Counted from the stretch's first letter, positions 15,130 to 24,396 are shown. The stretch: DNA of 55,734 bases from Longimicrobiales bacterium (GCA_028822645.1 JAPKDG010000011.1:1-55734); one strand, 5' to 3'. Translations and numbers: made by a program. The notes: generated from the letters alone by a model not told the origin.

Positions 15130-17628
15130 TTAAGCTCCTTCCTTTAAATCAGTAACCAAACTTGGTACCTGCATCATCTGAAAAGGACCGCTACGCACGA
15201 CCCCTAGAATGAATGAGGACATCCTGTAATCACTTAGCTCCGCTTCTCTGACAATTTTTCGCACAGTTGGTTGATCAAAATACTCAATTCGTCTCCCCAT
15301 AGCATAAGCCAACAGATTAGCCGTAAAGCTACGCATGATAGGAATAGGCCGTTTTACTATTGCTTCATTCAAATCCATAGGATTGTTAAGAGATGTGCCA
15401 TCATAATAGGTACCTGCCGTATCTAGTTCTCGACCGTCTTCCCTAATCCTCCAAGCTCCAGTGACATCAAAATTATCCAAAGCCAAGCCTATCGGATCCA
15501 TGAACTGGTGACAGGCATTACAGGTGGGGTTGGCCCTATGCCTTTCCAGTCGCTCCCGAGTCGTAAGAAATCTTCCGTCCTCAGTACCTTCAGTCGCTTC
15601 CAACGCTGGTATATCTGGTGGTGGTGGTGGTGGTGGAGAACCCAAAATGACCTCCATGACCCACTTGCCCCTCAACACAGGCGAAGTTCTGTTAGACATC
15701 GAAGTTAGCATGAGAACACTTCCATGCCCTAGTAAGCCTCGGCGAGTCTCGTCAGTATAAGTAACTCGCTGAAATTCATTTCCTATGACCCCTTCTATTC
15801 CGTAGTGATCTGCAAGTCTCTCATTTATGAATGTGTAATCTGCCGAAACCATTTCCAACAAACTTCTGTCTTCTGTGACTAAATTTTCAAAGAACATCTG
15901 CGTTTCTCGGACCATATCTTTCTTGAGCTGTCCCGTAAAATCAGGGTACAGATACGGTTCCGGTTCATTTTTTTCAGCTTCCTGCAATCTCAGCCACTGA
16001 GAAGCAAAACTGGTTGCCAAATTCTGAGATCTTGGATCCGCAAGCATTCTCAAAATTTGTCTTTCTAAAATGTCTGGATCAGACAATTTTCCTCTGTCAG
16101 CCAAGCCTCTCAGTTCATCGTCAGGACCCGACCCCCAAATGAAAAACGATATCCGAGAAGCCAAATCACTCTCATTCAAGAGATAGGATTGTCCAGGCAG
16201 GGCATTCTTTGGTTGTTCTTCAAGCCTGAACATAAATGATGGATTGGCGAGAATACTCTGCAAGGCAGTCCTGACACCTACCTCAAACCCAGACTCTAGT
16301 GTGGCCCGACTGTAAAAGTCCATTGGCCCAGCAAGATCTTCCTCAGTTACAACCCGCCGATAGCCTTGAGTGGCCACCCTGGAAATAATCTGCCTTGCAC
16401 ATTCGTATTCTTCATCCTTTGTATCTGGATAGCATGAAAAGATTTTTTCTCTACTCACCGTTTTCGATACTGAACCCGGATTAACAGGACCAGTGATCAT
16501 TAAGTCAGCCAAGTGTGAAAGGGCCGTAATTCCATAGTTAGCCCACTGTTGAGCATCCTCGCCTCCGACAAACGACCAATTAAAGGGACTAAGTCGATCT
16601 TCATAAGGCCCTTCTATACCTCTTACGAATGCAGCTGCTACTTGGTGTTGGCCCGCCGATACAAAAATAGGTTTAGTCTGGATTTGTACCGTTTTATCAC
16701 CATTGTGCTCGAGAGCAAGTTGAGCGACTCCTACCCCATCAATTGAAATGTCCAAATCCTCTCCAGACAAACCTTTCCCAAAGAGAGTCTCTATCGAAAT
16801 GACATACTCTCCGTCTGTAGGAAAGTCGTGCCTGACTACCATCCCTCCCCTTGTACCAAAGGGAGTGCCCTCGACGTGATCCCATGAGTGCTGCGAGATG
16901 TGTATTGGGTTGGTATATTTAGAAGATACTGATACAGCTTCTGGATTGCCTAACGCCAATCGGCTGACTGCTGCTGCTGCCCTTAAATAAGACTCTAAAA
17001 GAGTGGCCGACAAACCTTGAGCAGCTGAAAGATTGTTGAAATTCCCCAGGAAAGTATCCTCTGGAAGCCAGCGGCTTGCGTCTACCTCCAAGTCAAAAAT
17101 TTGTTGCACACTTTTTTCGTATTCTGCCCTAGTCAACCTCTGGAATCTTCGGCTTCCGGGATTGGGATTCATGACGGCTTCCCGGTCCACCCTGGTCTCC
17201 AACTCTTCTACTAGGGCTAAAAGCGTATCTGGGCTCGGCCTCGGCATACCTGGTGGAGGCATCATGCCTGCTCGTAATTTTCGAATCATCTTTTCCGCTG
17301 TCTCGGGCTTGCTCGGAGCATTTTCTACCTCGAACCCAGCCAAAGAAAGATTTCCCGTCATCATCGCATCATTATGACATGCCTGACAGTACGTCTGGAC
17401 AACTTCAGTTAATGTAGCAGCTTCGATTTCAAGATTTTTAGGAGAATGAACTTCACTGAGTTCCGAAGAAACACTTATTTCAGTCGCCTGTTTACTGGGA
17501 AATACCGACGTAGATTCCGCTACAATCACTCCTCCAGCGTCCACCGAACGAGCATCAGCAACTTGCCCAACCATCACCAGGGCCAACCCCAGTGCAACGG
17601 CTAGAACAGCAGTAACGGATCTTTTCAT
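15130..17628 (-). CDS. DUF1592/DUF1588/DUF1585 exported c-type cytochrome-like protein, copy B (832 aa)
   Basis: Domain order is the same as in copy A: Sec signal, heme site CQACH at residues 81-85, DUF1587, a beta-sandwich region (HVEGTPFGTRGG), DUF1595, DUF1592, DUF1588 with CNACH and a poly-Pro run, and DUF1585. By hand count, residues 1 to ~166 differ from copy A at about 24 positions (about 86% identical). After residue ~170 similarity falls sharply, then rises again around GLLGHGSVLMLTSM and CNACHQFMDPIGLALDNFDVTG. GGGAG lies about 7 bases before the ATG. It is the first gene of operon B, with the conserved element at 17730-17774 upstream. Confidence 0.92.
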   Translation of the reverse strand: MKRSVTAVLAVALGLALVMVGQVADARSVDAGGVIVAESTSVFPSKQATEISVSSELSEVHSPKNLEIEAATLTEVVQTYCQACHNDAMMTGNLSLAGFEVENAPSKPETAEKMIRKLRAGMMPPPGMPRPSPDTLLALVEELETRVDREAVMNPNPGSRRFQRLTRAEYEKSVQQIFDLEVDASRWLPEDTFLGNFNNLSAAQGLSATLLESYLRAAAAVSRLALGNPEAVSVSSKYTNPIHISQHSWDHVEGTPFGTRGGMVVRHDFPTDGEYVISIETLFGKGLSGEDLDISIDGVGVAQLALEHNGDKTVQIQTKPIFVSAGQHQVAAAFVRGIEGPYEDRLSPFNWSFVGGEDAQQWANYGITALSHLADLMITGPVNPGSVSKTVSREKIFSCYPDTKDEEYECARQIISRVATQGYRRVVTEEDLAGPMDFYSRATLESGFEVGVRTALQSILANPSFMFRLEEQPKNALPGQSYLLNESDLASRISFFIWGSGPDDELRGLADRGKLSDPDILERQILRMLADPRSQNLATSFASQWLRLQEAEKNEPEPYLYPDFTGQLKKDMVRETQMFFENLVTEDRSLLEMVSADYTFINERLADHYGIEGVIGNEFQRVTYTDETRRGLLGHGSVLMLTSMSNRTSPVLRGKWVMEVILGSPPPPPPPDIPALEATEGTEDGRFLTTRERLERHRANPTCNACHQFMDPIGLALDNFDVTGAWRIREDGRELDTAGTYYDGTSLNNPMDLNEAIVKRPIPIMRSFTANLLAYAMGRRIEYFDQPTVRKIVREAELSDYRMSSFILGVVRSGPFQMMQVPSLVTDLKEGA

Positions 17629-17729
17629 TCAGAACTCCCTTCTTGATTTCTGCGTCAATGGCCTTGGAACATCAAACCACATTTCAGCCCTAACCTCCCA
17701 ACCCAACAATAGATCCAGTCTGAACCAGG

Positions 17730-17774
17730 ACTATTCCACCCTAAAAGCTAGCATGCTCCCACTATCCTAGCCAG
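17730..17774 (-). promoter_or_regulatory. Conserved 45-bp element upstream of DUF1592 copy B
   Basis: This is the partner of 10181-10225 (35 of 45 identical, no gaps), at almost the same distance from the start codon (102-146 bases). It lies between the 3' end of the M20 peptidase gene and DUF1592 copy B, so any promoter for operon B must lie in this 173-base gap. It is likely a shared promoter or operator for both operons. Confidence 0.6.
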
Positions 17775-17801
17775 TTAAAGCGATCAGACACGTCCCCTCA
17801 C

Positions 17802-19364
17802 TCAAAAAAGGGCTGAAGGCATTGTCAAAAGACTAGCGTACAGATCGATTGCATACCAAAGATTAGCGATCCGTAAATTTTCATCAGGTGCATGTTGGTT
17901 GTTATCGTGATTCGCTACGGGAACTATTATCGCTGGTTTTCCCGCGACTTCTATGAACGACCTCAAGGGCAGGGTTCCACCCATACCGGGAGCCACTACC
18001 AGTGCACCCTCTCCGAAAGCTTGTTCTGCTGCCAGCCTCGCTGCTGCAACCACGCTTTGTGCAAAGGGGTTTGCCATCGACGTTCGAAACGCAGCTGAAC
18101 CACCTCCACCAGTCACTTTTGCGATCCTGGGATATTTTAGTCTCAAGGACATGTCCGGATCTTCTGAAACCACATGAAAGCCCATTTTCTCAATGTGAGA
18201 CACCACTAGGTTTTTCATATGTTCAGGCTCATTGCCTTTCACCAACCGTATACCTAGCGATGCAACAGCGGTATTAGGAATTACGTTGCGAGCTAAGGCC
18301 CCCGTATTACCACTGGTTATTCCTCTCACGTTCAAAGCAGGAACCATCAAACGCTCAGGCAGTTTTTCTGGCTGTCCTTCAGTCCAGACCAGGCCCAATT
18401 CCTCCTTAAGCTGTTCGTCCCAATCGGGCATGCCCTGCAGGGCAGCAAGCTCTTCTGTTCCGATTGGCTCCGCCGTGTCGTACCAACCATCTATGCGCAC
18501 TCGACCTCCATCATCCTTCATGGAAGCCAAGAGTGTGGCCAGAATATTACCTGTATCAGGTGCCCAGTTTCCGTAGTGTCCAGAATGGAGATTTCTAGTT
18601 GCACCGTATACTGTTACTTCCATACCCATTGAACCTCGAACACCAAAAAGCACCTGGGGTCGTCCACTCGCATGTGCTGGACCATCAAAAAACAGCCAAA
18701 TATCAACGTCTTCTATTCGGTCGTTCCAGCGTTGCATGTATTCGCCGAGATGTCTCGATCCTGCTTCCTCCTCACCATCGAAGAAAAATACTAGGTTTGA
18801 GGTCGGCATCACCCGGGAGTCCCTAAACGACTCTAAAACAGGAATCAAAGCCGCAATAGGAGCCTTGTCATCCCCAGCCGAACGTGCATAAATCCGCCAT
18901 TCTGGATCTACTTCATCTCCGGGTTCTGGGAACGGACGACGCGTACCACCAGCATCCATAGCGGCAGTATAAAGTGTCGGCTCAAAGGGTGCGTGGGTCC
19001 AATTATTAGGATCAACCGCTTGCCCATCATAATGCACATAAATACCTAATGTTCTGGTCGCACCAGGAACTACGATCTTCCCGTAAACAATGGGAGGGAC
19101 CCCATCAATCCTAAGAAGTTCAGCATTGACGCCGACCTGGATTAATTCATCACGTATATATGAAGCCACTTCTTCAATGTCTTCTAGATTTCTTGCACGA
19201 TTGGGGTATGAGAGAAATTCCCTGAAATCAGCCAGTATTGTCGCTTCATTATTCTCTCGAAAAGTACGGGCTATCGCCTGTGGTAGTTGAGCATCGATTC
19301 TGGAATTCGCTACTAATAATCCCAATGTGAGAGAGATAAAAATGAACTTCAGTCTGCCAGTCAT
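17802..19364 (-). CDS. Exported M20-family metallopeptidase (520 aa)
   Basis: A Sec signal peptide (residues ~5-25, cleavage near DAQ) precedes an M20 zinc peptidase. Metal and catalytic residues are visible: His111 in VHYDGQ, the Asp pair in AGDDKAP (~165), Glu residues in DGEEEAGS (~198), an Asp in FFDGPAHASGRP, and a C-terminal His in VANHDNNQHAPDEN. The inserted lid/dimerisation domain starts near LFGVRGSMGMEVTVYG. Family members cut dipeptides or acyl-amino acids. It is the last gene of a three-gene minus-strand operon, 19 bases after a small exported protein gene. Confidence 0.9.
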   Translation of the reverse strand: MTGRLKFIFISLTLGLLVANSRIDAQLPQAIARTFRENNEATILADFREFLSYPNRARNLEDIEEVASYIRDELIQVGVNAELLRIDGVPPIVYGKIVVPGATRTLGIYVHYDGQAVDPNNWTHAPFEPTLYTAAMDAGGTRRPFPEPGDEVDPEWRIYARSAGDDKAPIAALIPVLESFRDSRVMPTSNLVFFFDGEEEAGSRHLGEYMQRWNDRIEDVDIWLFFDGPAHASGRPQVLFGVRGSMGMEVTVYGATRNLHSGHYGNWAPDTGNILATLLASMKDDGGRVRIDGWYDTAEPIGTEELAALQGMPDWDEQLKEELGLVWTEGQPEKLPERLMVPALNVRGITSGNTGALARNVIPNTAVASLGIRLVKGNEPEHMKNLVVSHIEKMGFHVVSEDPDMSLRLKYPRIAKVTGGGGSAAFRTSMANPFAQSVVAAARLAAEQAFGEGALVVAPGMGGTLPLRSFIEVAGKPAIIVPVANHDNNQHAPDENLRIANLWYAIDLYASLLTMPSALF

Positions 19365-19383
19365 TGATTCTCCTGTCGTTGAT

Positions 19384-19995
19384 TTACTCCGTGGAAATCA
19401 ATGATTCCCAAGATGCCACTTCTGTTAAAAGGCCAATATTTATGACTTCGCCTCGACGAAACTTGATCCTCAAGCGCCACCCATCAGGACTACCCTGAGT
19501 GTAAGGATCGAATTCTGAATCAGCTATCCAAGGTATACTACTCAGAGCTCCCTCTAGTAGCAAAGCATCGTATGGAGTGGCCGGCCCAGTAGCAAATTGG
19601 ATGGTAATGTGCCTTTCAGAAAACGGGAAATTATCATGCCATCGATTCAAGGCTTTGTTTGTTTCTGCAGTTTCTGCACCCTGATTCAACAAATGCTGTG
19701 CATGAAACTGCAATAGTAACTCATTATGCTTGATTTCGGCCGAAAGAGCTTTCTCAAGTAACTCGGAAAACCCTTCTTCGTCAGCTTGCGACAACGCTCG
19801 CATTGCCTTGAGGAAATCAGTATCAGGATCTTCAGGGTTTACCCCTATCATCACATCAGTGAACACACTCCCTTCCCCTGTGAGGAAATCCACTGGCTGC
19901 TCCCTTGTCTGGGAAATAGAATACTCCCGCAGCCCCACAAAAATCGCGATAGAATAAACAACTACCAAAATACGATAACGGCGAAACCAGGTCAC
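19384..19995 (-). CDS. Hypothetical membrane-anchored or exported protein (203 aa)
   Basis: I do not recognise the family. The start is probably GTG 19995, which directly follows the upstream TAG with no spacing. One hydrophobic segment (residues ~8-24) acts as an anchor or signal. It is followed by a helical region (residues ~60-125, DFLKAMRALSQADEEGFSELLEKALS) that looks like a short TPR-like hairpin array, and a C-terminal mixed region ending LTEVASWESLISTE. It lies between a His-rich membrane protein gene and the M20 peptidase gene and is probably cotranscribed with both. Confidence 0.65.
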   Translation of the reverse strand: MTWFRRYRILVVVYSIAIFVGLREYSISQTREQPVDFLTGEGSVFTDVMIGVNPEDPDTDFLKAMRALSQADEEGFSELLEKALSAEIKHNELLLQFHAQHLLNQGAETAETNKALNRWHDNFPFSERHITIQFATGPATPYDALLLEGALSSIPWIADSEFDPYTQGSPDGWRLRIKFRRGEVINIGLLTEVASWESLISTE

Positions 19996-21078
19996 CTACA
20001 GACCGACCTGGACCTTTGCATCTCTAACCTTCCAAATAAATGAATCCACATAATAATGCACTAAAGCATAGGCTGAAATCAAAGTCTGAGCAAAAAGCTC
20101 ATAACCACCGATATAATCCATACCCGCCAAGCCAAACTCAGGGACGGCCTGGTAAGAAATAAAATTCACTACTCCGAAACCAAATTCATCCAGTGGACGG
20201 TTTATAAGCATCTGAACCACTATAGCGTAGGCTCCACCTCCAATCAGAAACCACTTCAACCGCCCCTGACCCGACACCCTACTCCAAAGGCCAGGCTGAG
20301 AAGTGCCTTGCTCAGATTTTCTTTGAAGGAAAAAATAAACCATAACGATATACTGCAGCCCATGCATCAGTCTGTGTGCGATAGCAAACAACAAAATAGA
20401 ATTGGTATGCCACGCAGCGAAATACCACAAAAAATAGCTGGCGGCTATAAAAGCATACTTGATCGGATTAAGCGATTCCCCATTTCGCAATGTTTTCCAT
20501 AAATGCCAGATATAGATCGGTATAAACACAGCGAGTACAACTCTGCTGGACAGTAGCAAAATGTCCACGAACTGAACTGTTAAAGGGATTTCTAGTTTAT
20601 AGAGTTCCCGGATCCATAAATTCCGAAACATCGGAGCATTAAGGAACATGAAAGAGTACAGAATCCAGTGCAAGGTCAGGTCAAATTTCCCGGTATTCGA
20701 CATGCCCGTACCGGCCTTGAAGTCATAAATCCTACTAAACCCATGCTGCTGCATGATGCTGTGCTGATGATCCCAAGCCATCACAATGAGTAGCAGGGTG
20801 ATCGGCGCCCATACCATCCCCGCTGCTGCTAATGCCACGATAATTATCGGTCCTAAGATCAATTGCTCCTTAAACCGACTCCAATCTTCAGGCATGCCGT
20901 AGGTTCGAACCCATGTAGCATAGTGGTGTGGGATAGTAATCCACAGGTTTATCGATGCTACCGCTACAAAGGGAAGCCATGCTTGAGCACCCAAGGCGGC
21001 CAACACAGCAACAAACGGCAACCCTAAAAACCACACCATGTCCAGCTTGGGATTGATGATATAACCTGTTTTGAACAT
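19996..21078 (-). CDS. Polytopic membrane protein with conserved-looking histidines, function unknown (360 aa)
   Basis: I choose ATG 21078 (MFKTGYIINPKLDMVWFLG). The frame could extend to TTG 21213, but that extension looks non-coding. The protein has about eight membrane segments. His-rich motifs sit at or near membrane edges: IPHHYATWVRTYG, AWDHQHSIMQQHGFSRIYDF, AIAHRLMHGLQYI and LVHYYVDSFIWKVRD. Such clustered His residues in the membrane could bind metal, as in Brp/Blh-type carotene dioxygenases or membrane di-iron enzymes, but I see no convincing match to either. It is the first gene of the operon with the small exported protein and the M20 peptidase. Confidence 0.75.
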   Translation of the reverse strand: MFKTGYIINPKLDMVWFLGLPFVAVLAALGAQAWLPFVAVASINLWITIPHHYATWVRTYGMPEDWSRFKEQLILGPIIIVALAAAGMVWAPITLLLIVMAWDHQHSIMQQHGFSRIYDFKAGTGMSNTGKFDLTLHWILYSFMFLNAPMFRNLWIRELYKLEIPLTVQFVDILLLSSRVVLAVFIPIYIWHLWKTLRNGESLNPIKYAFIAASYFLWYFAAWHTNSILLFAIAHRLMHGLQYIVMVYFFLQRKSEQGTSQPGLWSRVSGQGRLKWFLIGGGAYAIVVQMLINRPLDEFGFGVVNFISYQAVPEFGLAGMDYIGGYELFAQTLISAYALVHYYVDSFIWKVRDAKVQVGL

Positions 21079-21311
21079 GCTTAATTTACTCTTGGAATTC
21101 ACAGTTTTACTGGTAAAAAAGTAGGCGATACACAGAATATAAGACGAACAACAACAGAAAATAAGGCTCCAACTCTTTCGGGCTGTTCCAAAACTAAGTA
21201 AAACACAAATCAATATACCTTTGGCCTGGAACTTGCATGTCTTATTTTCTAGAAGTTGCTACGTTAGGTTTATACTCTACTACTGTTACTATAAAGTCGG
21301 GAGGCTTTGAA

Positions 21312-21848
21312 ATGGCGATGTTTGATCTGCGAACTGGACTGTTAGTCCCTATCGTTCTTGTTGCTACGCTAGCTACCTGTGATGACCCTATGGGCCCAGC
21401 GGAACACAAGGATCCACAAGTCATAGAGACTACCGTTTTTGATAGCGGTCTAGAAATAGCTCTTTCCGATTTTACAAAGACAGACACAGGTCTCTATTAC
21501 AGGGACATATCAACTGGAGAGGGCGAAGCTACAGTAGCAGCAGATACTGTCAACATCTACTTCGGAGCCTGGTTATCTGACGGTACTTCTTTGGATCCAG
21601 GAGAAATTATCTTCGTTCGAGGCACCGAAAGTGTTGCAGCTAAGACACTCCCAAGTGAAGGGGGAGTGATTCCTGGGTTTGATCAAGGCATTGAAGGCAT
21701 GAAATTGGGAGGGATAAGACAAATCATAGTTCCTCCAAGCCTGGCCTACGGAAACAACTGGGTGGGCAATGTAATCCCACCAGGATCGATTATGGTTTTC
21801 AGGGCACACTTGCTTCGCCTCAACGGCGTTATTTACGTTACGCAATGA
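21312..21848 (+). CDS. FKBP-type peptidyl-prolyl isomerase lipoprotein (178 aa)
   Basis: The start is ATG 21312, with GGGAGG about 7 bases upstream and a lipoprotein signal right after it (LVATLATC). The upstream in-frame ATG at 21237 gives a non-signal extension and has no ribosome site. The C-terminal ~100 residues are an FKBP domain (GVIPGFDQGIEGMKLGGIRQIIVPPSLAYGNNWVGNVIPPGSIMVF). The usual GT-FDSS segment is replaced by GTSLDPG, so some active-site side chains differ and activity may be weak. Two genes follow on the same strand at 69 and 61 bases. Confidence 0.85.
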   Translation: MAMFDLRTGLLVPIVLVATLATCDDPMGPAEHKDPQVIETTVFDSGLEIALSDFTKTDTGLYYRDISTGEGEATVAADTVNIYFGAWLSDGTSLDPGEIIFVRGTESVAAKTLPSEGGVIPGFDQGIEGMKLGGIRQIIVPPSLAYGNNWVGNVIPPGSIMVFRAHLLRLNGVIYVTQ

Positions 21849-21917
21849 GGGCAATCCTTGCTGTAATTCCCTGGGAGTGATTAGAATGGCTTCCATCATT
21901 GTTAAACGGGAGCCAGT

Positions 21918-23426
21918 ATGTCAGATGAAAGAATACCTAGTGATAATAATCTAAACGAATCAACGGGACTCACGCTCCCTTCCATGAGTCCCAGGAGCCT
22001 TCTGTCTCACTTTGGCCCTGGAATCGTACTGATGATGACAGGGATAGGGACTAGTCATCTCATCACCGCCCCAACAGCTGGTGGTCGATTTGAATATGCC
22101 CTACTCTGGTGTATACCCGCCTCGTATATCTTTAAATACTATGGGTTTGAAATGGCTTTCCGTTTTACCAATGCTACTGGAAAGAGCCTTATAGACGCTT
22201 ATGGAACAGCCAAATTCAAGTGGCCAGTTTGGTATATGCTGATTGTAACAATTATTGAATGTGCTCTCGGCCAAGCAGGTAGACTGATCGCCGCCGCCGC
22301 CGTGATGTACTATCTTTTTACTGAATCTATGGCACTGCCCATTAACCCTAATTTGGCAACGTACGGACTTGTCCTTGGAGTAATCTCTGTAGCGATTCTA
22401 TTGAGGGGTAACTACTCAATAGTTGAAAAATTTGCTAAAATACTGGCCGGCCTGCTACTGCTCTCGACACTAACAGTCTACTTCAAAGCTCCCGCTCCAC
22501 TCTCGGAAATGGGACATTTCTTTCTCTTTGAAACCCCATCGGGATCTTGGTTGATCATTGCTGGATTTTTGGGCTTGCTACCCACAGGAATGGATGTTTC
22601 TCTTCAGGCATCGGAATGGGGTAGCGCTAGAAGACTGGGGATGGCAAGAATCCGACCAGAATTAGAAAGGGCCGGTCTGGCTCCAACCTTTGACCCCTTT
22701 GGATCACCCAAAGAAGACCTGAGCGTAGACGCCTCCAGAATACCTAGTCACATGCAAGAGTATTGCCGCCGATGGTTTCGTATTGGCCTGTGGGATTTTC
22801 GATTCGGTCACGTAGCTTCATTCATAATAGCAACCATCTTTCTTCTCTTGGCTGCTGTTTGGATCTACCCAAGTCCTGTTGAAGGACGTGCCGTAATGGG
22901 TGAAATAGCTGGCATCTTCACTCAAAGTGTTGGGCCTTGGATGATGATCGTATTTATGATTGGAGCTTTCGCAGCAACTTTCTCCACTTCGTTCAATTAT
23001 TTTGATGGGTGGCCTCGGCTTGTTGCAGCTTGTTGCCGAAATCTATTTCCAGCTACGGCCAAGTTAAAAGGGATTGAGAAACATCATCACACTAGTGAAG
23101 ACTGCTCAAAAAAATGGTATTCCGAATACAATATTTATCGAATAACCATGATATACTCATTGATAGCGGCCGTGATCTTCATCGCACTGATCCCTCGCCC
23201 TGTCTACATGGTCCTTATCGCCTCTGCTTTAGCTTTCTTTGTAGCACCGATCATTTTTTACTTAAACCTGTATTACTGTCTGACGGTCATACCAAAAACC
23301 GACAAGATCTTTTACCCCAGACCTTTTGAAAGGTACTTCGCCTGGTTCAGCCTGGCCGTCTTCAGCGGAATGATCGTAATACTCTTTTTTGCTCGAGTCT
23401 TGAATATTCCACTCTTCGGAGTCTGA
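21918..23426 (+). CDS. Divergent Nramp-family transporter (502 aa)
   Basis: The protein has about eleven membrane segments and Nramp-like framing: HFGPGIVLMMTGIG near residue 32, GG-FEYALLW-P at ~58, and a long conserved core. In true Nramp metal transporters helix 1 carries DPGN and helix 6 carries MPH, which bind Mn/Fe. Here the helix-1 position reads TGIGTSHLITA and the helix-6 region reads GLLPTGMDVSLQASEWG, so neither motif is present. It is therefore Nramp-related with another substrate. It is followed by an M55 aminopeptidase gene, so a small organic or peptide-linked solute is worth considering, but this is inference. Confidence 0.75.
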   Translation: MSDERIPSDNNLNESTGLTLPSMSPRSLLSHFGPGIVLMMTGIGTSHLITAPTAGGRFEYALLWCIPASYIFKYYGFEMAFRFTNATGKSLIDAYGTAKFKWPVWYMLIVTIIECALGQAGRLIAAAAVMYYLFTESMALPINPNLATYGLVLGVISVAILLRGNYSIVEKFAKILAGLLLLSTLTVYFKAPAPLSEMGHFFLFETPSGSWLIIAGFLGLLPTGMDVSLQASEWGSARRLGMARIRPELERAGLAPTFDPFGSPKEDLSVDASRIPSHMQEYCRRWFRIGLWDFRFGHVASFIIATIFLLLAAVWIYPSPVEGRAVMGEIAGIFTQSVGPWMMIVFMIGAFAATFSTSFNYFDGWPRLVAACCRNLFPATAKLKGIEKHHHTSEDCSKKWYSEYNIYRITMIYSLIAAVIFIALIPRPVYMVLIASALAFFVAPIIFYLNLYYCLTVIPKTDKIFYPRPFERYFAWFSLAVFSGMIVILFFARVLNIPLFGV

Positions 23427-23487
23427 GAATACCAACATGATGTCCATTTCCTAGAGGCCATTTATCACTTCACAAGAGAGGGTCATT

Positions 23488-24396
23488 ATGAATAGAAGCA
23501 CCATCTTCCTGAGTGCTATCCTACTCATTTTTTTTGGCCTAACCCAGTATCCAAGTCCAGCTGATGGCCAAATGCAAACAAAGATTTTCATTTCGGTAGA
23601 TCTAGAAGGCATTGGAGGGGTTGGCTCGCCCTTAATGGCCAGCAGTGGGGGGAAAGATTATGAAACGGCTAGAGAGTACATGACAGAAGAAGTTAACACT
23701 GTAGTTCACACAATATTTGAACGCATGCCGAATGCCGAGATCCTAGTAAATGATTCCCATGGAGACCATCAGAATATCTTACATGGACAACTACACCCTA
23801 AAGTCAATTATATCCAGGGCCGCATTAAACCTCTCGGAATGGTGCAAGGTCTCGACTCTTCCTTTGACGCAGTCATTTTTCTTGGTTATCACGCCAAGGC
23901 GGGTGACCCCGACGGTTTCTTAGCACACACAGGATCTGGATCAGTTAAGGGCCTGTGGCTGAATGGTATTGAAGTGGGAGAAGGGGGGATGAATGCAGCA
24001 TTGGCCGGCAGCATAGGGGTTCCCGTGATTTTAGTCGCTGGGGATTCGGCAGCTACCGCAGAATTAGGTCAACTACTTGGTTCGGAAACGGTAACAACAA
24101 AGACTGCAGAAACTCCTTCCTCTGCTCGACTCCTACATCCACAGGTGGTCAGAAGCATGTTGATGGATGCCACGAACACTGCTCTTGACCGACTGAAAAA
24201 CAATGGTTTTGAACCCTTGGACTTAGGCGAGTCCGTAGAAATTAAAATGAGATTTGCCTCGACCACTCATGTCGACATTCTGCAGTCAATTCCTGGAGTC
24301 TCTAAGACAGATGGATTCACTATCAGATATCTAGCAGACGATATGGATCAAGCCTACAGGCTGATTCGACTGATGTACAGTTTCATCAGAACCTAG
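23488..24396 (+). CDS. M55-family D-aminopeptidase, DppA-like, exported (302 aa)
   Basis: After a Sec signal (residues ~5-27) the protein follows DppA closely. The metal-binding residues are visible: Asp38 and Glu40 in SVDLEGIGG, His in NDSHGDHQ, His in GYHAKAGD, and Glu in EVGEGGMNA. M55 enzymes are zinc D-aminopeptidases that release D-amino acids from short peptides, which suggests use of peptidoglycan-derived or D-amino-acid peptides. Unlike cytoplasmic DppA of Bacillus, this one is predicted to be exported. GAGAGGGTC lies just before the ATG. Confidence 0.88.
   Translation: MNRSTIFLSAILLIFFGLTQYPSPADGQMQTKIFISVDLEGIGGVGSPLMASSGGKDYETAREYMTEEVNTVVHTIFERMPNAEILVNDSHGDHQNILHGQLHPKVNYIQGRIKPLGMVQGLDSSFDAVIFLGYHAKAGDPDGFLAHTGSGSVKGLWLNGIEVGEGGMNAALAGSIGVPVILVAGDSAATAELGQLLGSETVTTKTAETPSSARLLHPQVVRSMLMDATNTALDRLKNNGFEPLDLGESVEIKMRFASTTHVDILQSIPGVSKTDGFTIRYLADDMDQAYRLIRLMYSFIRT

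Noticed and set aside
21079-21213. 45-residue N-terminal extension of the His-rich membrane protein from TTG 21213
   Set aside because: The extension is Cys/Ser-rich, has no ribosome site, and the ATG at 21078 starts a normal membrane protein.
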